A stretch of DNA of 64,000 nucleotides from JBFMAI01 sp040755725 (GTDB lineage Bacteria; Planctomycetota; Phycisphaerae; UBA1845; Fen-1342). Shown here in pieces: positions 52,859 through 61,116 of the stretch (position 1 is the stretch's first letter; the number at the start of each line of letters is the position of its first letter). The stretch is taken from the NCBI GenBank assembly GCA_040755725.1, contig JBFMAI010000023.1:62001-126000 (forward strand), written 5' to 3'. A model generated the notes under the pieces. It was not told where the DNA came from, made no database searches, and saw nothing but the letters and a program-made list of their open reading frames with translations. The position numbers and the translations under genes were made by a program.

Positions 52859-54517
52859 ATGGCCGAAATCGTGCGAACGCGGTTTGCGCCCTCCCCGACC
52901 GGCTATCTGCACGTGGGCGGGGCGCGGACGGCGTTGTTCAACTACCTGCTGGCGCGGCGGCTGGGCGGGCGGTTCATCCTACGCATCGAAGACACGGACC
53001 AGACCCGCAACATCGAGGCGGCCGACGCCAAGCTCATGGAAGACCTCCGCTGGCTGGGGCTGACCTGGGACGAGGGGCCGGAGGTCGAAGGGCCGTACGG
53101 CCCGTATCACCAGAGCCAGCGCCGGGCGCTCTACGACGAGCACGCCCGCCGGCTGCTCGATGCCGGGCTGGCGTACTATGCGATGGAGACACGGGAAGAG
53201 CTGGAGGCGCTGCGGCGGGCGGCGGTCCAGCGTGGGGACAAGGGGTATCGGTACGCGCGGCCGACGCGGTTCCCGTCGGAAAGCGAAGCCCGCGCCGCGC
53301 GCGACGCCGGCCGGCCGGTGGTCATCCGGTTCAAGATGCCGGAGCGGGACTTCGTGGTGCCGGACCGGATTCTCGGCGAGGTGACGATCCGGGCCGCCGA
53401 GCTGAGCGACTTCGTGCTTATGAAGGCAGACGGGTGGCCGACGTATCACTTCGCGGTTGTCGTGGACGACGCCGCGATGAAGATCACGCACGTGCTCCGC
53501 GGCCAGGAGCACCTGATGAACACGCCGAACCACATCGCGCTGTTTGAGGCGTTCGGTGCCCCGGTCCCGCAGTTCGCGCACCTGCCGATCATCTTCAACA
53601 TGAACGGCACGAAGATGAGCAAGCGGGAAAAGGACAAGGTGGTGCGCGACGCGGCCCGGGCGGCGGGGTTGGCGGACGAGCGGCTGGGCGCGCTGGCCGG
53701 CCTGCACGACGCCGAGCTCGTGCGGGCGTGGCGCGCCGAGCAGACACAACTCCCCGGGGACGCGCTGGCCCGTCTGGCGCGGGCGCTGCACGTGACGGTG
53801 CCGGAGATCGAGATTCACGATTTTCGCCGCAGCGGGTACTTGCCGGAGGTACTCGTCAACTTCATCGCCCTCCTGGGCTGGAACCCCGGCACACCGCAGG
53901 AGCGTTTCACGCTGGACGAACTGTGCGCCGCGTTCAGTCTGGAGCGCGTGGGCAAGACCAACGCGAAGTTCGACCGCGAGAAGTTGCTGGCGTTCAACAC
54001 GGCGGCGCTGGCGGCGGCTGAACCGGCCCGCAAGCTCGCCGCCTTCCGCGATTGGCTGGCGGTGAACGAGCGGGGGCCGCTGACGGAATTGGACGACGCG
54101 ACGCGGGCGCATCTGATCGAGCTCTGTCGCGGGTTCCGTACGTTCGCGGACATCGAGCTCAAGTGCGGGGCGCTGTTCGTGCCGGACCAGGCGATCGAGT
54201 ACGACGAGAAAGCCGTGAAGCAACACCTGTTGAAGGGTGCGGGGCAGGGTGTCGCGGTGTTGCGCGAGCTCCGCCCGCGTTTGGCCGCATTGTCCGATTG
54301 GACCGCCGCCGCCCTCGATGTGGCGGTGCGTGCTTTCGCCGACGAGCGACAACTGGGGTTGGGCAAGGTGGCCCAGCCGTTGCGGGTCGCGGTCACCGGG
54401 ACGACCATCAGCCCGCAGATTTCGGACACGCTGGCCCTGCTCGGCCGCGAGCGGACGCTGGCCCGCATCGACCGCGCCCTGACCCACGCCGCCGCGTCGA
54501 CCCGCGAGGCGGTATAA
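52859..54517 (+). CDS. gltX: Glutamyl-tRNA synthetase with an insertion after KMSKR
   Basis: The enzyme charges tRNA-Glu. The class I motifs are HVGG (18-21, within RFAPSPTGYLHVGGARTAL) and KMSKR (252-256). RGQEHLMNTPNH and the C-terminal anticodon-binding helices are present. At 552 residues it is longer than the usual 470-500. The main addition is about 60 residues directly after KMSKR (DAARAAGLADERLGALAGL to TVPEIEIHDF), which precedes the normal SGYLPEVLVNFIALLGW. No glnS is nearby. A short lipoprotein gene starts 41 bases after the stop. Confidence 0.96.
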   Translation: MAEIVRTRFAPSPTGYLHVGGARTALFNYLLARRLGGRFILRIEDTDQTRNIEAADAKLMEDLRWLGLTWDEGPEVEGPYGPYHQSQRRALYDEHARRLLDAGLAYYAMETREELEALRRAAVQRGDKGYRYARPTRFPSESEARAARDAGRPVVIRFKMPERDFVVPDRILGEVTIRAAELSDFVLMKADGWPTYHFAVVVDDAAMKITHVLRGQEHLMNTPNHIALFEAFGAPVPQFAHLPIIFNMNGTKMSKREKDKVVRDAARAAGLADERLGALAGLHDAELVRAWRAEQTQLPGDALARLARALHVTVPEIEIHDFRRSGYLPEVLVNFIALLGWNPGTPQERFTLDELCAAFSLERVGKTNAKFDREKLLAFNTAALAAAEPARKLAAFRDWLAVNERGPLTELDDATRAHLIELCRGFRTFADIELKCGALFVPDQAIEYDEKAVKQHLLKGAGQGVAVLRELRPRLAALSDWTAAALDVAVRAFADERQLGLGKVAQPLRVAVTGTTISPQISDTLALLGRERTLARIDRALTHAAASTREAV

Positions 54518-54558
54518 TGCCGAACACGCTGTGCCGTGCTGGTGGAGGTGTTGTGCCG

Positions 54559-54930
54559 ATGCAGATTCTGCGTCACGCGGGCCGAACAAGCGGGTGGGTC
54601 GTCGCGGTGTTGCTCTGGCTGCCGCTGGCGGGCGGGTGCCGCGGGGCCCTGGTCGGCGACTGGCACCTCGTCGAGGCGATTCCCAACCGCGAGGTGTTCA
54701 GCCTCGACAACGCGACCTTTCGGCGGGACGGCACGTTCTCGGCGGCGACAACAATCGAGGGCCTGACCACGGCCGAGCAGGGGCAGTACGATTTCAACGG
54801 GTTCAAGTTGAAGCTGCGGCCGCGGGCCGGCGGGCAGCGGGCCTACCTGGCGAGCGTCCGGATGGGCCGGCTCGAACTGGCCGACGGCCCGCGCAAAGTG
54901 GTGCTCCAGAAGGGCAAGCGGGGACCGTAG
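54559..54930 (+). CDS. Small lipoprotein of unknown function
   Basis: The ATG at 54559 has GGAGG (54544-54548) 10 bases upstream. The signal peptide MQILRHAGRTSGWVVAVLLW leads to the lipobox LAGGC with Cys27. The mature 97 residues form one beta-rich domain with a lipocalin-like run: LVGDWHLVEAIPNREVFSL, FRRDGTFSAATTIEG, QGQYDFNGFKLKLRPR. This is the pattern of small 'DUF-type' lipocalin-like domains that test energy or threshold terms, but no family can be named. The acylphosphatase gene follows after 1 base. Confidence 0.75.
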   Translation: MQILRHAGRTSGWVVAVLLWLPLAGGCRGALVGDWHLVEAIPNREVFSLDNATFRRDGTFSAATTIEGLTTAEQGQYDFNGFKLKLRPRAGGQRAYLASVRMGRLELADGPRKVVLQKGKRGP

Positions 54931-54931
54931 G

Positions 54932-55225
54932 ATGTCCGCCGAAGGCGAAACCGCGCGAGTCCGCTGCCGGGTCATCTATTCCGGCCACGTGCAGGGCGTG
55001 TTCTTTCGCGCCACCGCGCAGGACCTGTCGCGCCGGCGGGAAGTCGTGGGCTTCGTCCGCAACCTCCGCGACGGCACGGTCGAGTTGGAAGCCGAGGGCC
55101 CGGCGGCCGAGGTCGAGGCGTTCCTGGCGGACATCGCTACGTATTACTCCGGTCACATCCGCGACGCGCGGCGGACGACGTTGCCGCCGCGGGGGGACGA
55201 GCGCAGCTTCGAAATCCAATACTAA
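54932..55225 (+). CDS. Acylphosphatase
   Basis: The 97-residue protein has the family signature: VIYSGHVQGVFFRATAQDLS, with the catalytic Arg in FFRA, and GFVRNLRDGTVELEAEGP, with the catalytic Asn in RNL. It hydrolyses acyl phosphates such as carbamoyl phosphate and 1,3-bisphosphoglycerate. The ATG follows the lipoprotein stop by one base, so the two genes are co-transcribed. Confidence 0.93.
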   Translation: MSAEGETARVRCRVIYSGHVQGVFFRATAQDLSRRREVVGFVRNLRDGTVELEAEGPAAEVEAFLADIATYYSGHIRDARRTTLPPRGDERSFEIQY

Positions 55226-55234
55226 GAGTCGCTG

Positions 55235-55370
55235 GATTGGCATTCAGTATCGTGGGACGCCAGCCGGGAGGGCGAGCCTCCCGGCGAGCCGCGGTTCGGT
55301 AGGCCGGCAGGGTCGCCGCGGGAGACAGCCTCGCCCTCCCATGCTGCGCGGTCGTGAATGCCCGTTTAGC
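55235..55370 (+). repeat. Palindromic dispersed repeat, family 1, copy 7
   Basis: The left end GGATTGGCATTCAGTATCG and right end GTCGTGAATGCCCGTTTAG are inverted relatives. The core GGGAGGGCGAGCCTCCCGGC and the arm CCTCGCCCTCCC are intact. It begins 10 bases after the acylphosphatase stop. The rest of the 324-bp gap to the tricorn-like gene shows no gene. Confidence 0.85.
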
Positions 55371-55549
55371 TGAATCCGCGGCGGGCTGCCTGTCCCCGCA
55401 CGGGCATGCGGGGTTCGGATCGGCACGCCGGGCCTTGGGCGCTCGTGTGAAATTGTCGTTGGCGTTGACGCGGTGCGTGGGCGTAACCAAGCTAAGGGAG
55501 TATCGGGGATCGTGTAGCCTGCCGCGGGCAAGAGAGAAAGGACGGAGTC

Positions 55550-58500
55550 ATGCGTGGTTGTGTCGAGCGAGCGTTGCCGGCCGTCGCGGCCGTCGTGTTG
55601 ATTGGTTTCCTGGTGCCGACGGCGGCGCGGGCCGATCGCCGGCCGCACGCCGGCATGATGCGCTACCCCGACGTCAGCGCGACGCACGTCGTCTTCGCGT
55701 ACGCCGGCGACTTGTGGCTGGCACCCCGGACGGGCGGGGTCGCGGTGCCGCTGGCCAGCCCCCCCGGCAGCGAGACCTTCCCGCGCTTCAGCCCCGATGG
55801 GCAGACCGTGGCCTTCGTGGGCAACTACGACGGCAACCGCGACATCTACACGATCCCGGCCCAGGGCGGCGTGCCGACTCGCGTGACGCACCACCCCGCC
55901 GATGAACTCCTGTCCGACTGGACGGCCGACGGGCGACTGATCTTCTCCTCCTCCGGGTATGGCGATATTGATCGCTATCAGCAGCTTTTCGCCGTGGCGG
56001 CCGGCGGCGGCCTGCCGGAGCGGCTGCCGGTGCCGTACGGCTTGTTCGGCACGATCAGCCCCGATGGCCGGTGGCTCGCCTACACGCCCTACACGCGCGA
56101 CTTCGCCACCTGGAAGCGGTACCGCGGCGGCAGCGCCAGCGACATCTGGCTGTTCGACCTCCAGGACCACAATTCCAAGCGCATTACGGACTGGGAGGGG
56201 ACCGACACGCAACCCATGTGGCACGGGGACAAGCTCTACTACTTGTCCGACCAGGGCGCGCCCTACCGTCTGAACCTCTGGGTCTATGACACCAAGAGCG
56301 GAAAACGCGAACAACTCACGCAGTTCAAGGACTGGGACGTCAAGTGGCCCGCCATCGGCCCCGGCCCCAACGGCGGTGGCGAGATCGTCTTTCAGAATGG
56401 GGCCGATCTGTATCTCCTCGACCTGAGCACGCGGCAGCCCCGCAAGCTGGAGATCATCGTCCCCGGCGACCTGCCCGCGCTGCGCTCCCAGCGACTGGAA
56501 GTGCAGGACCGGATCACCGCGGCCGCGATTTCACCCACCGGCAAGCGCGCCGCCTTCGAGGCCCGCGGCGATATTTGGACCGTCCCCGCCAAGAAGGGCG
56601 TGCGGCGCAATCTCACCGCGACCAGTGGCGTGGCCGAACGCGACCCGGTCTGGAGCCCGGACGGCCGCTGGATTGCCTATTTCTCTGACGCCGCCGGCGA
56701 ATACGACCTGTACATCACGCAGTCCGACGGCCAGGGCCCGACGCACCGGCTGGCGGACCTTGGTCCGGGCTTCCGCTGGGGCCCCACTTGGTCGCCCGAC
56801 GCGAAGCACATTCTCTACGTGGACGACGCGGGCGGGCTGTATCTGTGCACCTTGCCCGAGCCGGGCAAGGAAGCGGAGCAATTACCCCTCACGCCCAAGC
56901 GGATCGTCGCCGATCCCTGGTCGCGGCAGCCGCAGGCGAACTGGTCGCATGATTCGAAATGGATCGCCTATACGCTGTACGGCGACAACCAGCAGTCGAG
57001 CATCTGGCTGTACAACGTGTCCGGCGATGCGCACCACCAGGTGACCAGCGGGATGTTCAACGACACCTGGCCGACCTTCGATCGCAAGGGTGAGTACCTC
57101 TACTTCGCCACGAACCGTTCGTTCGAGTCGCCGATCTACGAGGACGTCGGTTCCACCTTCGTCTACGCCAACACCGACACGCTCGCCGTCGTTCCGCTGC
57201 GGTCCAAGGTCGGTTCGCCCTGGGCCCCGCAGAGCGACGAAGAGTCGTGGGACAAGAAGGCGAAGGACGGCGACCAGGACCAGGCCAAGAAAGAGAAGAA
57301 GGGCGACGAGAAGCCGAAGGAAGAGCCGGCCAAACCCGAGGGCGACCAAACCGGCCCCCGACGCCGGCGCGGCGAAAGCCGAGGAGCCGGCCGCGTCGGC
57401 CCCCGCGGAGGACGCGAAGCCCGAGAAGACGGAGAAGGAGGAGGCCAAGGACAAGACGGACGACAAGCCGCTGGAGATTGATTTGGACGGCTTCGAGCAG
57501 CGCGCCCTCTCGCTGCCCGTGGCCCGCGGCGCGTTCCACAACCTCGCCGTCAGCGACGACGGGAAGTTGGTCTACGTCCGCGGCGGGGCGCGGGGCACGG
57601 GCGGCGGGCCGGCGATCAAGCTCTTTGACGTCAAGGATGAGAAGAAGAAGGAGGAGACGGTCCTGGATGGCGTGGGCGGCTTCGACATGTCCGCCGACGG
57701 CAAGAAGCTGCTGGTGCGCACCGGCAACCGCTTCGCCATCGTGGAGCCCAAGCCCGGCCAGAAGATGGACGAGACCCTGCCGACCGACGGCTTGGCCGTG
57801 CTGATCGACCCGCGTCAGGAGTGGCGGCAGCTCTTCCTCGAAGCCTGGCGGCTACAGCGCGACTTCTTCTACGTGCCGAACATGCACGGCGTCGACTGGC
57901 CCGCCATGCGCGACCACTACATCAAGATGCTCGACGACTGCGTGTCCCGGGCCGACGTCGGCTATGTCATCCGCGAGCTTATCTCCGAGCTGAACATCGG
58001 CCACGCGTACTACTTCGGCCGCGACGGCGGCGACGAGAAGACCGTGGCCACCGGACTGCTCGAAGCGGAGTTCGAGCTGCACGACGGCGCTTATCGCATT
58101 CAGCGCATCCTGCGCGGGGCGGCGTGGGACTTCGACGCCCGCGGCCCGCTCTCGCGCCCCGGTCTGTACGTGCGGGAAGGTGACTACCTGCTGGCGATCA
58201 ACGGGGTGCCGCTCGACACGACGAAAGACCCCTGGGCGGCCTTCCAGGGTTACAAGCCCGGGACGGTCGTCACACTTACCGTGAGCGACAAGCCGGTGCT
58301 CGAGAAGAAGGCCGCGGCGGAAGCCACGCCCGCCGAGGCGTCGCAGCCCGCCGCCGAGGAGAAGTCTGACACCGCCACGGGGCCCGAGGGGACTGCTGAG
58401 ACGAAGGGGTCCGACGACAAGAAGGACGAAAAGGCCGAGGAGAAGGACCCCTACGCCGGCCAGCGCGACGTGCTGGTCGAGCTCATCGACGGCGGCCGGT

Positions 58501-59195
58501 TCGCCGAGCTCCGCTACCGCGACTGGGTGGAACGCAAACGGGCCCACGCCGAGCGCGCGTCCGGCGGCCGCGTCGGCTACATCCACGTCCCCGACACCGG
58601 CGTCAACGGCCAGAACGAGCTTTTCCGCCAGTTCTACGGCCAGCGCCACAAGCCCGCACTCATCATCGACGACCGGTGGAACGGCGGCGGCCAGATTCCC
58701 AACCGCTTCATCGAGCTGTTGAACCGCCCCGTGACCAACTACTGGCACCGTCGTCACGGCCGCGACGGTGTCGAACCCGAGGACGCCCACCACGGGCCCA
58801 AGTGCATGCTCATCAACGGGCAGGCGGGCTCCGGCGGCGACGCGTTCCCGTTCTACTTCCGTCAGGCGGGGCTGGGGCCGCTGATCGGCACGCGCACCTG
58901 GGGCGGCCTGGTCGGCATCAGCGGAAATCCGCAACTGATCGACGGCACTACCGTGACCGTTCCGACGTTTGGCTTCTACAAGAAGGATGGAACCTGGGGC
59001 GTCGAGGGTCACGGCGTCGACCCGGACATCGAAGTCATTGACGACCCGGCCCGGATGCTGAATGGCGGCGACCCCCAGCTTGACAAGGCGATCGAGGTGA
59101 TGCTGGCGGAACTGGAACGCAACCCCTACGTGCCGCCGCCGACCCCCGCGCCGCCGGACCGCAGCGGCATGGGCGTGCCGCCAAAGGACCGGTGA
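55550..59195 (+). CDS. Secreted tricorn-like S41 protease, frameshifted in a low-complexity linker
   Basis: Frame one (55550 to about 57350) encodes a signal peptide ending near ARADRRP and two beta-propellers rich in WSPDGRWIAY-type strands (Tricorn N-terminal domains), then a Lys/Glu/Ala-rich linker. Frame two (about 57342 to 59195) continues the linker and encodes the core domain, a PDZ-like domain (REGDYLLAINGVPLD) and the S41 catalytic part with Ser in AGSGGDAFPFYF and GTRTWGGLVGI. Joined, the product is about 1,215 residues. A second Lys/Glu linker sits inside the PDZ region near 58310-58450. The change of phase lies within 57341-57360. It should degrade peptides in the periplasm. Confidence 0.85.
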
Positions 59196-59297
59196 TGCGG
59201 TAGGCCCGATAATGTAGTAACCGCCTGGCTCCCTCCGGCAGCGCGAGGAATCCACTGCTGGAGCGAGCCGGGTTGCCGATCGAGGCGGTCGAGACGA

Positions 59298-59303
59298 TAG
59301 AAT
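59298..59303 (+). promoter_or_regulatory. Candidate -10 box just before a small secreted-protein gene
   Basis: TAGAAT ends 8 bases before the ATG at 59312, the same arrangement as at 15221. It suggests a nearly leaderless transcript and supports the reality of the small gene. Confidence 0.3.
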
Positions 59304-59311
59304 CGAGAGCG

Positions 59312-59788
59312 ATGGTGCGAGCCGCCGTGGCCATCTTGAGTCTGCTTGCTCAGGGCCTCCTGCCGTGTCAGGCGGGGCTCTGCGGGCGCGCCGCGCCACG
59401 GCCGGGAAGACCAGAGACGATGCGCGTCGTCCAGTTCGCGCCGGCCGTGCCACGGTGCGCCGCGTGTGCGCGGACGGGGTGTCATGGTCGCTCGGCGAAG
59501 CGCGCGACGCCGAAGACCTGGCTCGCGGCGGCGGACCCCACGGTGCCCGTACAGCCCAAGCCGTGCGCGTGCTGCCCCGCGCGATCGACCAAGGCCCCGT
59601 ACCTCCCGCCCATCAACTCCGACCCCGAGCGCCTGCCGAAAACGGATCCCGGCTCCGCGGGCGTGCTAGCTGTCGCCGCGATAGTGCCCCACTCGAATCC
59701 GGCGGCGCCGGCACACGGTCGCGGCCCGCCGGGCATCATCTCCACACACAACGAATCACAAGCTCAACGGGCCGTCTGGCTGAAATGA
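59312..59788 (+). CDS. Putative small exported Cys-containing protein
   Basis: The ATG at 59312 opens MVRAAVAILSLLAQGLLP, a plausible signal sequence, followed by CQAGLC. Pairs of Cys continue through CAACARTGC and PKPCACCP, then a Pro-rich APYLPPINSD. The 158-residue product has no known domain. Its base composition and Cys spacing resemble the strongly Cys-rich protein encoded next. A shadow frame cannot be excluded. Confidence 0.45.
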   Translation: MVRAAVAILSLLAQGLLPCQAGLCGRAAPRPGRPETMRVVQFAPAVPRCAACARTGCHGRSAKRATPKTWLAAADPTVPVQPKPCACCPARSTKAPYLPPINSDPERLPKTDPGSAGVLAVAAIVPHSNPAAPAHGRGPPGIISTHNESQAQRAVWLK

Positions 59789-59975
59789 GGGCCGGCTCAG
59801 AGTCCGCGCCGACGACGGGACAGCTTCTCGGTGCGCGCCTGCGGCGAAGCACCGCGACGGCCCCCTAACGCGGGTCATGAGATCCACTTGACTTACATGA
59901 TTCAGCCGGAGGCCAGCCCCAGTCTTGGCTGTGCCGCAGTCAAGACACGGCGGAAACACGGTGTTGTCGTAGGTT

Positions 59976-60012
59976 CCGACCCTCCCCCAACCCCTCCCTG
60001 AGAGGGAGGGGG
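59976..60012 (-). repeat. Dispersed repeat, family 2, inverse copy
   Basis: Its reverse complement matches 43153-43189 inside ligA over at least 36 bases, including CAGGGAGGGGTTGGGGGAGG. It lies just upstream of the Cys-rich protein gene. Confidence 0.8.
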
Positions 60013-60049
60013 GTATCGGATCGCCTCCGCGAAAACAAAGGAGTACAGC

Positions 60050-60982
60050 ATGAAACGCGCATTTCTTCTGATCATCGTGACGGCGGGGTTGCTGCCGGCC
60101 ACGTGGGCCGGCGACCGGGATCAAGCGGGTTGTGCGAGCACGTGCCAAGCCCAGCCCGGCATGTGCCAAGCCCAAACCAATGTGTGCCCCATTCACGGGC
60201 AGCCGCCGGCGCAGTCCGGCTGCCGGGCCGGTCCGACCGGATGCGTCGGCACTGGCGCGGCGATGTGCGCCACCGCGCCGCCGCAGTGTGGCGGTGGGCA
60301 GGCGGCGAATTGCCGATCGACGTGTGGGGGTTGCTGCGCGAGACCGTCCGCCGGGCCGGCGTGCGGTCCGGCGCCAGCCGGTGGGCAGGCCACGAGCCGC
60401 GGCTGTGGCGCACGCGCTGGTGCCGCTTGCGGCCCCAACGCGTGCGGTCCGCGTGCCGGCGCTGCCTGCGGCGGCGCGTCCCGGTGTGGTCATGCGTGCA
60501 TTGGCGGCCCGCAAGGGAGCCGCCGCGGCGCGATGGGGGGTGCGTGCGGCTGCGGAATGCACCAATGTGGTCGAGTCGCTTGGCGCGGCCCGACCGCAGC
60601 TTGCGGCCGGCAGCCCGGAGGCCCGGGCGTCTGCGGTCCCGCGATGGCCTGCGGACGCTCGTGCCGGCCGGACGGCAACGGTGCTCCGATGCGTTGCGGC
60701 GGTTGCTGTACCGGTGCGGCGACCTGTAGTCCGCGGACGCCGTGCGCGGCACGCTGCGGGCCGGCGTGCCCCGGTCATGCTCAGTCGCCGGGTTGCCAGG
60801 GCGTGACGCCGCAGTGCGGCGGTCCGTGCGGGGCGTCTGCCGGCGCGCCGGCGGCACAGGCCGCTCCGCCGACGGCGTGCAGCCCCACGTGTGCCGGCCG
60901 TGCTCCGGTCGCGGAGCCGCGTGACCCGGTCGACCAGGCCATCTGGTCGGTGCCGCTCAAGGACGACGCCGCCCAGAACTGA
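60050..60982 (+). CDS. Very cysteine-rich secreted protein, no known family
   Basis: AAAGGAG lies 7 bases before the ATG. A signal peptide (MKRAFLLIIVTAGLLPATWA) precedes about 290 residues that contain roughly 38 cysteines, spread nearly evenly, together with many Gly, Ala, Pro and Gln. Spacing is irregular (CxxxC, CC, CGxxC) and there is no repeated unit or known Cys-knot, metallothionein or EGF pattern. The C-terminal 30 residues lack Cys (VDQAIWSVPLKDD). Heavy disulphide cross-linking in the envelope, or metal binding, would fit. Planctomycete cell walls have been described as rich in Cys and Pro, but a link is inference. Confidence 0.8.
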   Translation: MKRAFLLIIVTAGLLPATWAGDRDQAGCASTCQAQPGMCQAQTNVCPIHGQPPAQSGCRAGPTGCVGTGAAMCATAPPQCGGGQAANCRSTCGGCCARPSAGPACGPAPAGGQATSRGCGARAGAACGPNACGPRAGAACGGASRCGHACIGGPQGSRRGAMGGACGCGMHQCGRVAWRGPTAACGRQPGGPGVCGPAMACGRSCRPDGNGAPMRCGGCCTGAATCSPRTPCAARCGPACPGHAQSPGCQGVTPQCGGPCGASAGAPAAQAAPPTACSPTCAGRAPVAEPRDPVDQAIWSVPLKDDAAQN

Positions 60983-61116
60983 ACTGCTGCTCCGGGCGGC
61001 ACGTGAAGTGCCGACCGGCAGGCGCGAGACCCGCCTGCGTCCGTGAGGCGATCGCCGCACGGATTACAGGCGGGCTCGCGTCTTGGTTGGGATCGAGCGA
61101 TCGTGCGTGCCGGGCG

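Noticed and set aside
57341..57360. Programmed frameshifting in the tricorn-like gene
   Set aside because: No canonical slippery heptamer with downstream structure was found, and both frames are low-complexity there, so a one-base indel is the simpler explanation.
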